DNA from: Rossellomorea vietnamensis
Lineage (GTDB): Bacteria; Bacillota; Bacilli; Bacillales; Bacillaceae_B
Assembly (NCBI RefSeq): GCF_008180615.1
Contig: NZ_VTEH01000010.1
Span: 58,874-122,873, forward strand
Length of the DNA: 64,000 bases
Direction: 5' to 3'
Shown: one piece after another, positions 9,247-17,004 of the stretch
Layout of the letters: each line of letters starts with the position of its first letter
How positions within the stretch are numbered: the stretch's first letter is position 1
Made by a program: the position numbers and the translations under genes
Notes under the pieces: generated by a model
Told to the model about the DNA's origin: nothing
The model's database searches: none
What the model saw: only the letters and a program-made list of their open reading frames with translations

Positions 9247-9810
9247 TTAGATTTTACCTACAAGGTCAAGGCTTGGCTTAAGTGTGTCAGAACCTTCCTG
9301 CCATTTAGCAGGGCAAACTTCGCCTGGGTTCTTTCTTACATACTGTGCTGCCTTCACTTTGCTTACTAGGATATCTGCATCACGGCCGATGCCGCCAGCG
9401 TTGATTTCAACTGTTTGGATAACGCCGTCTGGATCGATAATGAATGTTCCGCGGTCAGCAAGGCCATCTTCTTCATTTAATACTTCAAAGTTGCGAGTGA
9501 TTCTTTGAGAAGGGTCACCGATCATCGCATACTTGATTTTACCGATAGTTTCTGAGCTGTCGTGCCAGCCTTTATGTGTGAAGTGAGTATCAGTAGAAAC
9601 AGAATATACTTCAACACCTAGAGATTTAAGCTCTTCGTAGTTGTTTTGTAGATCTTCAAGTTCAGTTGGGCATACGAAAGTGAAATCTGCAGGGTAGAAG
9701 CAGAAAATGCTCCATTGGCCTTTTAGGCTTTCTTCTGTTACTTCGATGAACTCACCATCTTTAAATGCTTGTGCTTTAAATGGTTTTACTTCTGATCCGA
9801 TAAGAGACAT
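9247..9810 (-). CDS. ahpC: Alkyl hydroperoxide reductase subunit C (peroxiredoxin)
   Basis: A 187-aa typical 2-Cys peroxiredoxin that reduces H2O2, organic hydroperoxides and peroxynitrite. The peroxidatic cysteine is C47 in the motif FTFVCPTE; the resolving cysteine is C166 in GEVCPAKW. The length equals the family norm. The ribosome binding site AAGGAGGACG precedes ATG 9810. It is the first gene of the ahpCF operon, with a PerR-type box in its leader. Confidence 0.98.
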   Translation of the reverse strand: MSLIGSEVKPFKAQAFKDGEFIEVTEESLKGQWSIFCFYPADFTFVCPTELEDLQNNYEELKSLGVEVYSVSTDTHFTHKGWHDSSETIGKIKYAMIGDPSQRITRNFEVLNEEDGLADRGTFIIDPDGVIQTVEINAGGIGRDADILVSKVKAAQYVRKNPGEVCPAKWQEGSDTLKPSLDLVGKI

Positions 9811-9842
9811 AGTATGTCGTCCTCCTTCAATATGGTTAATTT

Positions 9843-9857
9843 TTATAATAATTCTAA
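9843..9857. promoter_or_regulatory. PerR box of ahpCF
   Basis: TTATAATAATTCTAA matches the Bacillus PerR consensus TTATAATnATTATAA at all but one fixed position. It lies 33 bases upstream of the ahpC start codon, just downstream of the predicted transcription start, so bound PerR would block transcription until peroxide oxidises it. Confidence 0.8.
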
Positions 9858-9867
9858 TCTGATATAT

Positions 9868-9896
9868 ATTATTATATAGAATCTATTATACGTCAA
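9868..9896 (-). promoter_or_regulatory. Candidate SigA promoter of ahpCF
   Basis: On the minus strand, TTGACG (9896-9891), a 17-bp spacer and AATAAT (9873-9868). Other TATAAT words in this AT-rich stretch are possible but give poorer spacing. Confidence 0.5.
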
Positions 9897-10069
9897 GGAT
9901 AAAACTCAAATAGATTTTAAGATTAGAATTTTTTTAAAAGACAGATACCCAAATACGAAGCGTTGATAGAGCTGTTTAGCTGAGAGCTGTTATCAGCTAC
10001 CTTAAAATTAACAGAAAACGGCAGGATTCTCAAAAGAGATGCTTTCAAATGAGAAAGTTTTTTAAGAAA

Positions 10070-10275
10070 TCAGCAAGGTCTTTCATTTTGTCTGATAATC
10101 TTCTTCCATTGCTGCTTTCCAACTACACTTTTCTTTTTAGGCTTTTTGTGCAAAAGCAGTTCGTATAGATTGTTGAGTTGGATACCAATTTCTTTGTAAA
10201 AGAGTAGAGTGCTCTTTGCTTTTTGGCTTTACGGGTTCTTTCTGGTAAATGGTAGCGGCTTGTTTCACCTTTCAT
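10070..10275 (-). pseudogene. Possible frameshifted small gene
   Basis: Reading the minus strand from ATG 10275 gives a basic peptide (MKGETSRYHLPERTRK...). Its plausible continuation (LYELLLHKKPKKK and WKKIIRQNERPC) lies in another frame, joined near 10205, and ends at the TGA at 10070. The 206-base length is consistent with one small indel. No family is recognised, and the ribosome binding site is weak. A MITE end abuts it upstream. This may be a remnant or simply chance. Confidence 0.3.
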
Positions 10276-10280
10276 CTTAA

Positions 10281-10306
10281 ATAGCAACAAAGTTTACCCA
10301 AAGAGC
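10281..10306. repeat. Solitary end of the MITE-like family
   Basis: ATAGCAACAAAGTTTACCC followed by AAAGAGC matches the right-hand terminus of the family (TAGCAACAAAGTTTACGAAA); no partner end is clear nearby. Confidence 0.5.
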
Positions 10307-10389
10307 TTTTGAAAGGATTACCTTCCAATCAACTCTCCTGCATTCAATGGGAGCGCCTTTTGGAGCTTTTAAAGCGGCTGATTACTTAT

Positions 10390-10527
10390 TTACTTCAAAT
10401 CATTATGCTGCAGCTCTGCCTTCATTTGTTCTTCCTGCTCCTCAACTGTAATCCTGTTGATTTGTTCAACCAGATAATGGTGAAGGTAGTCTTTTTCGTC
10501 GCAGACAGGCTCATTCTCTTTTTTCAT
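10390..10527 (-). CDS. Small hypothetical protein (45 aa)
   Basis: A short gene with a good ribosome binding site (AAAAGGAGC, 8 bases before ATG 10527). The 45-residue product is very acidic and hydrophilic. It starts MKKENEPVCDEKDYL and is rich in Glu and Gln (VEEQEEQMKAELQ), most likely a single amphipathic helix. It has one cysteine and no signal peptide. I do not recognise the family. It is the only convincing gene in the 1.3-kb gap between ahpC and the manganese riboswitch. Confidence 0.55.
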   Translation of the reverse strand: MKKENEPVCDEKDYLHHYLVEQINRITVEEQEEQMKAELQHNDLK

Positions 10528-10736
10528 ACAGCTGCTCCTTTTCGAATCTTATTCCTTAACCGCCCCTCGTTTCATGGGAAAGCCATGGACAAATGCCAAA
10601 TTTAAAATAGTGTCCAAAGCAAGTTACATCATGTATTCTTCCCACAATTGCCGACTGTATTCGAGGATTAGGCCATTTAAATGCAGCTAAGGGTGACTCG
10701 GGTGAAATTCAGAAGATACCGCAAGTGAAAATAATA

Positions 10737-10866
10737 CACTAAGGGTTTTCTCTCAAATCGGAGAGAGCAGCTCTTTTCTTTTCCTGTTTACGTGGTTATT
10801 CCGGTGAACTATGGTTGTTTTTTTCGGAATTAGTCTGAAATAGCAACAAAGTTTACGAAAAGAGCC
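10737..10866. mobile_element. MITE-like element copy
   Basis: It contains the family core CGGAGAGAGCAGCTCTTTTC (about 10769) and a complete right end, TAGCAACAAAGTTTACGAAA followed by AGAGCC. The left end is degraded. A further isolated right end (GTTTACGAAAAGAGCC) lies at 10964-10979. Confidence 0.6.
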
Positions 10867-11049
10867 TTAAAAAATCAGCTATTGACATTGTTTAACAATA
10901 GTAAGGAAAAGGAATATATACATTAGCTGAAGGCAAAGATAAACGAAGAAAAAAAGCGGAAGAGTTTACGAAAAGAGCCATAGTAAAAAGAATGGCTGAA
11001 AAGGGAGAAGTTCTTTGACTTTTTTCCTATTTATAAGCATTATATAAAA

Positions 11050-11140
11050 GTAAAGGGGAGTAGCTGTACAAATAAAGTCGTCAGCACGAGGTTCACCTCC
11101 GGCTTATTTGGCAATTCACATTGTTAGCCAGACCTTTACT
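11050..11140 (+). promoter_or_regulatory. yybP-ykoY manganese riboswitch
   Basis: The conserved features are present in order: GTAAAGG closing stem (11050), GGGGAGTAG, GTCGTCA, the GAGGTTCACCTCC block, and the closing CCTTTAC (11133-11139) that pairs with the 5' end. This class senses Mn2+ and turns on Mn export or handling genes. It directly precedes the TerC-family gene, its usual partner. Confidence 0.93.
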
Positions 11141-11174
11141 GCAAATACTTTGTTTGACAGGAAGGGGAGGTATT

Positions 11175-11948
11175 TTGGAGTCGATCTGGCTGGAATATGG
11201 TTGGGCATTATTAATTTTAATTGGACTGGAAGGTTTGCTGTCGGCTGATAACGCGCTTGTATTGGCCGTCATTGCAAAACATTTACCGGATGATCAAAAG
11301 AAAAAGGCAATCAGCTACGGAATCCTGATGGCGTTCGTTTTCAGGTTCGGAGCTCTTTTCGCAATCTCATTCATCGCCAATGTATGGCAGGTACAGGCAA
11401 TCGGGGCAGCCTACCTAATTTACTTAGGAGGTAAACACTTAGTTACGGCCAAGTTTGGTAAAGAGAATGAGAATATAGAAGAGAAAATAGAAAAAGAAGC
11501 AAAGGGGAAAGGCTTTTGGCCGACTGTTGGTAAAATCGGTTTAGCCGACCTTGCTTTTGCAATCGATTCGATTCTTGCAGCTGTTGCACTTGCTCTTGGA
11601 TTGCCTGATTCAGGCCTTGGCCAATTTGGTGGCATGGATGCAGGTAAGTTCATAATCGTTGTTCTTGGCGGTATTGCAGGACTGATCCTGATTAAGTATG
11701 CTGCAACTTGGTTTGTACAGTTACTTGCCAAACGCCCGGCATTGGAAACAACAGCTTATGCAATTGTAGCCTGGGTAGGTGTGAAGCTGGCTGTCATTAC
11801 CCTTGCACATGAGGATATTGGTGTACTTGATCACCATTTCCCTCACAGCACAGGATGGACGATCACGTTCTACGGTATTTTGATCGGAATCGCTCTATTT
11901 GGATGGTTCGCACCTGAGAAAAAAGAATCTTCACAGGGCGGCCACTAA
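11175..11948 (+). CDS. TerC family membrane protein, likely Mn2+ exporter
   Basis: A 257-aa polytopic TerC protein (MeeF/MeeY, formerly YceF/YkoY, group). About seven hydrophobic helices are seen. Two conserved acidic motifs mark the metal path: GLLSADNALVLAV near residue 20 and ADLAFAIDSILAAVAL near residue 125. A charged cytoplasmic loop (about residues 95-112, rich in Glu and Lys) lies between them. Bacillus members export Mn2+ and support metal loading of secreted proteins. I start at TTG 11175, preceded by AAGGGGAGG; the ATG at 11121 lies inside the riboswitch. Control by the upstream manganese riboswitch supports the function. Confidence 0.9.
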   Translation: MESIWLEYGWALLILIGLEGLLSADNALVLAVIAKHLPDDQKKKAISYGILMAFVFRFGALFAISFIANVWQVQAIGAAYLIYLGGKHLVTAKFGKENENIEEKIEKEAKGKGFWPTVGKIGLADLAFAIDSILAAVALALGLPDSGLGQFGGMDAGKFIIVVLGGIAGLILIKYAATWFVQLLAKRPALETTAYAIVAWVGVKLAVITLAHEDIGVLDHHFPHSTGWTITFYGILIGIALFGWFAPEKKESSQGGH

Positions 11949-11966
11949 GAAGAATGTGCATTGAGA

Positions 11967-11997
11967 AACGGACTCGTTCATTAGAGTCCGTTTTTTT
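11967..11997 (+). terminator. Terminator of the TerC gene
   Basis: ACGGACTC pairs with GAGTCCGT around an 8-base loop and is followed by seven T. Confidence 0.9.
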
Positions 11998-12085
11998 GAT
12001 GTATTGCCAAGAAGTTTATAGGGTAATCTGCAGCACATATGCATTCTTACCTACAGGAGCAAAACCGGGTGTTTATGTATATCTT

Positions 12086-12101
12086 TGTTTCACGTGAAAC
12101 A
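12086..12101. other. parS site (ParB/Spo0J binding)
   Basis: TGTTTCACGTGAAACA matches the 16-bp Bacillus parS consensus TGTTnCACGTGAAACA at every fixed position. ParB loads at such sites to recruit SMC and segregate the origin. A second, one-mismatch site lies at 40940. Confidence 0.85.
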
Positions 12102-12160
12102 TTTTCGGTAGATAGACACCAATATAGAGCAAGGGATATAATAAGACCAAAATACTCTGA

Positions 12161-12251
12161 AAAAGGCAAACTTCTCCGAAAGGGAAGGACGCAAAGCCAT
12201 GAGCCTGTCCGCTTTCAACAGCGTATGGTTGTCAGGCTGCCAGGTGCCTTT
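12161..12251 (+). promoter_or_regulatory. c-di-GMP-I (GEMM) riboswitch
   Basis: The GEMM-I hallmarks are visible: AAAGGCAAAC, the CCGAAAGG tetraloop-like turn, GGACGCAAAGCCA, then GGTTGTCAGGCTGCC, closed by TGCCTTT pairing with AAAGGCA. It lies 37 bases upstream of the secreted-protein start. No T-run terminator follows, so control of translation is more likely than attenuation (inference). Whether c-di-GMP turns the gene on or off cannot be read directly. Confidence 0.93.
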
Positions 12252-12287
12252 CTGAGGGCAGCGGCCTTCAGAATGGAGGATAATAGG

Positions 12288-13160
12288 TTGAAAAAAATCA
12301 TAATGGTAATGATACTGCTTTTATCTGCTTTAGCAGGAGGGACGGAGGTAAAGGTGAATGCATCAATAACGCATGATCGTGCAACCTGGCTGTGGGATCC
12401 ATGGATGATCGTCAATGATGAAGAAGGAACTCTCGCTTTTTTGGAGAGCAAAAGGCTTAACAAGGTGTACCTCCAGATTGATAGAAATATCTCAGCATCT
12501 ATATACCAGAGCTTTATTGAAAAGTCCTCTGCTAAAGGCATGGAAATATATGCATTGGACGGTGCACCAGAGTGGGCAGCACCCCAAGGGTATATCAGTC
12601 AGGATCACCTGATGGCTTGGCTCAGCGGCTATCAAGAAGAAGCTTCACCTCAACAAGAGTTCTCAGGAGTTCACCTTGATGTAGAGCCTTACCTATACAG
12701 CGGATGGAATTCCAAGCGGGCCGCCACAGTGAAATCCTATCAGGCACTATTGCTCAGGGCAAAAAACAGTACAGAGAATTTAAATCTCCCCCTTGAAGCA
12801 GATATGCCATTTTGGTTCGATGAAATTTCTTATAATAATATCTATGGAAAAGGCTTGCTGGCTGAATGGGTCATTGCAGGAACCGATGGAGTAACCATCA
12901 TGGCCTACAGGGACAGCGCTGCTTTAATTACTGATTTTGTCAAAAAGGAAATTGAGTGGGCAGGTAGATACTCTAAAAGACTGATTGTAGGCGTGGAAAC
13001 CGGGGAGACCAGTGAAGGAGACACTATTTCCTTCTTTGAAGAGGGAGAAATCTACATGAATGAACAACTTGAAATTGTGAAGGCGTATTATGAGAACAAA
13101 GCTGGATTTGGCGGGACAGCTGTTCACCATGTGGGCAGCTGGATGACGATCAAGCCTTGA
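12288..13160 (+). CDS. Secreted TIM-barrel (glycoside-hydrolase-like) protein
   Basis: A 290-aa protein with a signal peptide (KKIIMVMILLLSALAGG, residues 2-18). The mature part resembles a glycosidase-type TIM barrel: a WLWDPW entry strand, a GVHLDVEPYLYSGW strand near residue 130 with D and E suited to catalysis, and a VTIMAYRDSA strand near residue 205. The precise family and substrate are not recognised; polysaccharide cleavage or modification is inferred. The longer frame from 12039 crosses parS and the riboswitch and has no ribosome binding site. TTG 12288 follows GGAGGA by 7 bases. Its riboswitch points to a matrix or motility role. Confidence 0.8.
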   Translation: MKKIIMVMILLLSALAGGTEVKVNASITHDRATWLWDPWMIVNDEEGTLAFLESKRLNKVYLQIDRNISASIYQSFIEKSSAKGMEIYALDGAPEWAAPQGYISQDHLMAWLSGYQEEASPQQEFSGVHLDVEPYLYSGWNSKRAATVKSYQALLLRAKNSTENLNLPLEADMPFWFDEISYNNIYGKGLLAEWVIAGTDGVTIMAYRDSAALITDFVKKEIEWAGRYSKRLIVGVETGETSEGDTISFFEEGEIYMNEQLEIVKAYYENKAGFGGTAVHHVGSWMTIKP

Positions 13161-13252
13161 TTATCCATGCAGCCATTCATTCCTTATCGACTTTATTTTT
13201 GGGGCCTGATAAGAGCACTTTTCACTTAAACAAAGGCAGTTCTCTCCTTAAA

Positions 13253-13396
13253 TGTTGCTTTCGTAAAAATCCCAAGGGCCCGATTTTTTCCCTGTGATAG
13301 AGTTTTCCTCTATATACAGAGAGCAGCTCCTTTCTTTCCAGCAGGATACTTCTGCTCGATTATGGCATAGTTTTCGAATTTATATGAAATAGCCCA
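13253..13396. mobile_element. Degraded MITE-like element copy
   Basis: GTTGCTTTCGTAAAAATCCC at the left, the AGAGAGCAGCTCCTTTCTTT core in the middle and GAAATAGCCC at the right match the family, but the terminal GGCTC and GAGCC are lost. Confidence 0.5.
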
Positions 13397-13408
13397 AATT
13401 AATAAAAA

Positions 13409-13457
13409 AGATCTTCTCCCTGATTCACTAGTTGAAGCAGGGAGAGGATCCTTTTTT
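13409..13457. terminator. Terminator hairpin between convergent genes
   Basis: GATCTTCTCCCTG pairs with CAGGGAGAGGATC; T runs follow on both strands. It can serve the secreted-protein gene and the DUF1836 gene. Confidence 0.7.
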
Positions 13458-13502
13458 AAAAGAAAAGGAAAGTATAAAATTTTTAGTTCGAAGATTAGGG
13501 AG

Positions 13503-13623
13503 CGTTTCTGATCCAGCGCCTAGCCCCTCGGGGTCAAATAACCCCCGGTGAATAAAAGGAAAGACCGCCTTTTTTTCTCCGGGGAACATATGCCTGTCGG
13601 GGCTGATCAAGGCGCTTGCGCTT
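13503..13623. repeat. Dispersed repeat (GCGCCTAGCCCCTCGGGGTC type)
   Basis: This GC-rich repeat unit has a CCCCTCGGGG palindrome at one end, an inner pair (CCCCCGGTGAATAAAAGG and CTCCGGGGAACAT) and GGGGCTGATCAAGGCGCTTGC at the other. Near-identical units lie at 20040-20160 and 39409-39530. It abuts the DUF1836 stop codon. Confidence 0.8.
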
Positions 13624-13626
13624 TTT

Positions 13627-14382
13627 TTACATACCTTTAAGGAATAACGCGGCACCGGCATACTTTCTGGCCAGTGATTGATAGTATGCCGCCTGTACAG
13701 TAAGCGTGGAGGAGATTAGGACATTCAACACTATGTGCAGGTTTTCTTGATCTGCTCCCTTGAATACAGGCAGGAAGGTTTGGCATTCTTCCTTGATTAA
13801 CGCAGCAACACACCCATTCATGGAAGATGCCTCTTGCAAAGAAGGAGCTGAATGATGGTGGATTTTATCAAAAACGGATGCGTATGCAGAATATAAATCC
13901 ACTGGATTGACCATATCATCTGTCCGGTCTTCAGGATTGTTGAAGATCAGGGCAAGAACGTTCCTGATGGATTCAAAGTCGAGAGCAGCTTTCAGATCCT
14001 CCACGATAAAGAGGATAGCTGCCTGGTCGACAGTGTATTTTCTCCCTATCTGCGGAGTACCGATAAGCTCTTTTACCTCCCGTTTCACCCAATTTTGGAC
14101 AGCACTTGGAGAGAAATTCGTGAATTCAATCTGGTTTCCCAGAGAAACGATTTCATTAATGGAAAATCCAATTTCTTCATTTTCTGCCTTTATGCATTTT
14201 TCGAAGATGGCTGGCATTTCTGTAGAAAGGAACGCATTTAAAGTCTTTCCATTTTTAATTTTATCCTCGTGTGATGAGCTCCAGGTGTCCTGAAGAACCG
14301 TTAATGGTGATGGTTCCGTTGGACTGTTTAACGAAAGTAATAAATCGGCCATATTTTTTCTGGATAGTTTGAAGGCTTCCAC
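13627..14382 (-). CDS. DUF1836 domain-containing protein
   Basis: A 251-aa cytoplasmic protein of the DUF1836 family. The central part (about residues 92-165) resembles a MerR-like winged helix (FSPSAVQNWVKREV followed by GRKYTVDQAAILFIVEDLK), so DNA binding is possible but unproven. The C-terminal 80 residues are helical. Members in Bacillus are uncharacterised as far as I know. It stands alone, with htpX divergent upstream and repeats downstream. Confidence 0.8.
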   Translation of the reverse strand: MEAFKLSRKNMADLLLSLNSPTEPSPLTVLQDTWSSSHEDKIKNGKTLNAFLSTEMPAIFEKCIKAENEEIGFSINEIVSLGNQIEFTNFSPSAVQNWVKREVKELIGTPQIGRKYTVDQAAILFIVEDLKAALDFESIRNVLALIFNNPEDRTDDMVNPVDLYSAYASVFDKIHHHSAPSLQEASSMNGCVAALIKEECQTFLPVFKGADQENLHIVLNVLISSTLTVQAAYYQSLARKYAGAALFLKGM

Positions 14383-14510
14383 TGTTTACACCCCTGCCCC
14401 TTCCAAGTGTTCTGATTATTTATTCTTTAATCCTAATTGTAGATCCCCTTTCAGTCAATGCTTGCAGGAAACGAAGGAACGTAATATCGATTTTTGGTTA
14501 TAAAAATTGA

Positions 14511-14539
14511 TTGATATTATAATGAAAAGGTCATATAAT
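14511..14539 (+). promoter_or_regulatory. SigA promoter of htpX
   Basis: TTGATA (14511-14516), a 17-bp spacer and a perfect TATAAT (14534-14539). Confidence 0.85.
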
Positions 14540-14550
14540 TAGTTCATATA

Positions 14551-14568
14551 CAAGTTCATTTGAACTTG
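14551..14568. promoter_or_regulatory. Inverted-repeat operator at the htpX start site
   Basis: A perfect 8-bp inverted repeat, CAAGTTCA-TT-TGAACTTG, lies about 12 bases after the -10 box, where a repressor would block initiation. A half site (AGTTCA) lies at 14541. In B. subtilis htpX is repressed by YkrK and Rok; a YkrK-like repressor is a guess. Confidence 0.6.
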
Positions 14569-14587
14569 AAAAAGAGAGGGAGATCAA

Positions 14588-15469
14588 ATGGGTAAACGTA
14601 TTCTGTATTTTCTTTTAACGAATATTCTCGTATTGCTTACGATTAGTATTATCTTCTCCTTAACAGGAGCAGGTAATTATATTAACAGCCAAGGCGGAAT
14701 TGATTTTGGAGCCTTGCTGATATTCAGTGCGATCATCGGTTTCTCCGGATCCTTCATTTCACTCGCGATGTCACGCTGGATAGCGAAAAAAATGATGAAT
14801 GTCCGTGTCTTGGATCCCAACAAGCCAATGTCTGCCATGGAGCAGGAAGTAGTGGAAAAGGTTCACCGCTTGTCCAAAGCGGCTGGATTGATGCATATGC
14901 CTGAAGTCGGGATATATGATTCTCCTGAAGTCAATGCTTTTGCTACCGGTCCGTCCAAGAAGCGTTCCTTGGTTGCTGTTTCTGCAGGACTGCTGCGTGA
15001 AATGGATGATGATGCGGTTGAAGGTGTCATTGCCCATGAAGTTGCCCACATTGCCAATGGGGATATGGTGACAATGACCCTGCTGCAAGGCGTTGTCAAT
15101 ACATTCGTCGTATTTTTGGCGAGAATTGCTGCTTGGATTGCATCACGTTTCGTTAAAGAAGATATGGCGCCAATCGTCCATTTTATCGCCGTAATCGTGT
15201 TCCAGATTGTCTTCTCTATATTGGGAAGCTTAGTCGTTTTCGCGTTTTCACGTTATAGAGAGTTCCACGCCGACAGAGGCGGAGCAGACCTTGCCGGCAA
15301 GGATAAAATGGTCCATGCCCTGCGTATGCTTAAAGCCTACTCCAACCGTGTAGTTGAGGAAAGAGACACAGCGGTTGCCACGCTGAAAATCAGCGGTAAG
15401 CGAAAATCGCCGCTTTTCTCGACACACCCTGATTTAGATGATCGAATCAACAGGCTTGAGGAAAGATAA
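14588..15469 (+). CDS. htpX: Membrane zinc metalloprotease HtpX
   Basis: A 293-aa M48B membrane protease for quality control of misfolded membrane proteins. There are two N-terminal transmembrane helices (about 6-28 and 40-62). The zinc site H150-E-V-A-H154 has its third ligand, E225, in [12 protein letters not shown]. Two more hydrophobic segments lie at 165-185 and 195-220, and the active site faces the cytosol. The start ATG has AGAGAGGGAG 6 bases upstream. The length and layout are normal for HtpX. A strong promoter and a palindromic operator precede it. Confidence 0.96.
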   Translation: MGKRILYFLLTNILVLLTISIIFSLTGAGNYINSQGGIDFGALLIFSAIIGFSGSFISLAMSRWIAKKMMNVRVLDPNKPMSAMEQEVVEKVHRLSKAAGLMHMPEVGIYDSPEVNAFATGPSKKRSLVAVSAGLLREMDDDAVEGVIAHEVAHIANGDMVTMTLLQGVVNTFVVFLARIAAWIASRFVKEDMAPIVHFIAVIVFQIVFSILGSLVVFAFSRYREFHADRGGADLAGKDKMVHALRMLKAYSNRVVEERDTAVATLKISGKRKSPLFSTHPDLDDRINRLEER

Positions 15470-15482
15470 TGATAGTTTAAAT

Positions 15483-15520
15483 GAAGAAGGGCTTGCCTCA
15501 TTGGCAGGTCCTTCTTTTTT
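15483..15520 (+). terminator. Terminator of htpX
   Basis: AAGAAGG-GCTTGCC pairs with GGCAGGT-CCTTCTT and runs into a T stretch. Confidence 0.85.
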
Positions 15521-15609
15521 GCCATACCATTATATGTTGATTACTCACTTTGCAGGTTGCTTTTCCATATAAAGTCGGTAAGATAACGCCATAATTCACC
15601 TTAAATATA

Positions 15610-15697
15610 CCTTGGTAAGCAAGAAAGAAAAGAGCTGCTCACTCCGATTAAAGAGAAATCCTTAGTTCCGAAAGCAACAATTCATCCGAAAACAGCC
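15610..15697. mobile_element. Partial MITE-like element copy
   Basis: An inverted copy: GAGCTGCTCACTCCGATT core, GAAAGCAACAATTCATCCG and the end AAAACAGCC at 15697. The other end is missing. Confidence 0.55.
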
Positions 15698-15773
15698 TCT
15701 ATATAAGAATAATTGACTATATTTGTCATTTGTAAGATAGTTACTATATCTAAGATTTTTGGGCGGTGGGAAG

Positions 15774-16985
15774 TTGAAAGAGTTTCATAAAAATTTTAAT
15801 AGTAAGCTGTACTATATCAGCATCGTGACAGTCATCATTTTAATGTTTGCGGGATTGTTAGTTAGTAACCCCCGGATGGCAAATCCAGGTACTGGCTATG
15901 CTGTACATGCGGTACTGATAGTAGTGCTGAGCCTTTGTCTCCTTGTTTATCCGAAGTATGAAAACAGGCCGGTCAGGATCTTAACAATAATGGCGGCTTC
16001 AGCATACTTTTACGTGCTGTTTTTTCTCTATCCGGAAACATGGTCGACTTTCATCTTTCTTTGCTTTATCCCTGCCGTATCCATACTGTTTTTTGACAGG
16101 AAGCTCTTCTTTTTCTCACTCATTCTAAATGGAGTTCTTATCTCCATCACATTCAGTTTTATTTTTGTGATTGATAATGGAGTCAGGTTCTCTCATATTG
16201 AAAAAGATTTGACAGGCAATATCGTAAACTTCATCGGAAGCCAGATGATTATTTATTTTATCTTTCATCTGACCAATAGAAGGATTCAGAAACAGCGGCT
16301 CTATTTTGAGCAGGTTCAGAATGCGGAACGGTTAAAGACGACGGGCCAGCTCGCGGCGGCAGTTGCTCATGAAATCAGGAATCCGCTGACCGTTGTGAAA
16401 GGATTTTTGCAATATTATGCCGGAGATGAAGAGTTCAATAAGGAATATAAGAGAAACTTTTCCTTATTAATCGATGAGCTGGATGCTGCGGAATATGTAA
16501 TTTCACAATTCCTTTCAATCGCCAAACCGGATAAAGAGAGCAGCTTGGACAAAGTAGATATAAAGAGAATGCTTGATGATGTAACGGATCTTTTGAATAC
16601 ATATGGGCTTCTTCATGATAATCAAATTCACCTTCAAGTGAAGGGAGACTGCTATGTCTCTGCCAATACAATTGAACTGAAGCAGCTAATGATCAACCTG
16701 GTCAAGAATGCCATTGAAGCCTCCCCTCATGGTTCTCCTATCTCGGTTAAAGCAGAAAAAAAACGTGATAATATCGAGATCAAAATAGAGGACCGGGGCC
16801 GAGGGATGTCGAAGGAAGAAGTGAATTCTTTAGGGACTCCATTCTATTCTTTAAAAAGCAAAGGAACCGGCCTTGGATTAATGATTTGTTATAATATTGT
16901 AGAAAAGTATAATGGTACCATTCAGTTTGTGAGTGAGGTTGGAACCGGCACAATCGTCACCCTTCATTTTCCGCAAGCTGCATAG
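15774..16985 (+). CDS. Sporulation-type sensor histidine kinase
   Basis: A 403-aa membrane kinase. Six hydrophobic segments occupy residues 12-168 with no PAS domain, as in KinB-like kinases. HisKA follows (AAAVAHEIRNPLTVVKGF, phospho-accepting H199), then HATPase_c with an N box (NLVKNAIEAS), G1 (EDRGRGMS) and G2 (GTGLGL). There is no adjacent response regulator. An orphan kinase of this type in Bacillus usually feeds the Spo0F phosphorelay, which is inferred here. TTG 15774 follows GGCGGTGGG; TTG 15759 is an in-frame alternative without a ribosome binding site. Confidence 0.85.
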   Translation: MKEFHKNFNSKLYYISIVTVIILMFAGLLVSNPRMANPGTGYAVHAVLIVVLSLCLLVYPKYENRPVRILTIMAASAYFYVLFFLYPETWSTFIFLCFIPAVSILFFDRKLFFFSLILNGVLISITFSFIFVIDNGVRFSHIEKDLTGNIVNFIGSQMIIYFIFHLTNRRIQKQRLYFEQVQNAERLKTTGQLAAAVAHEIRNPLTVVKGFLQYYAGDEEFNKEYKRNFSLLIDELDAAEYVISQFLSIAKPDKESSLDKVDIKRMLDDVTDLLNTYGLLHDNQIHLQVKGDCYVSANTIELKQLMINLVKNAIEASPHGSPISVKAEKKRDNIEIKIEDRGRGMSKEEVNSLGTPFYSLKSKGTGLGLMICYNIVEKYNGTIQFVSEVGTGTIVTLHFPQAA

Positions 16986-17004
16986 TAAAGAAAGGAGTGA
17001 TTCA

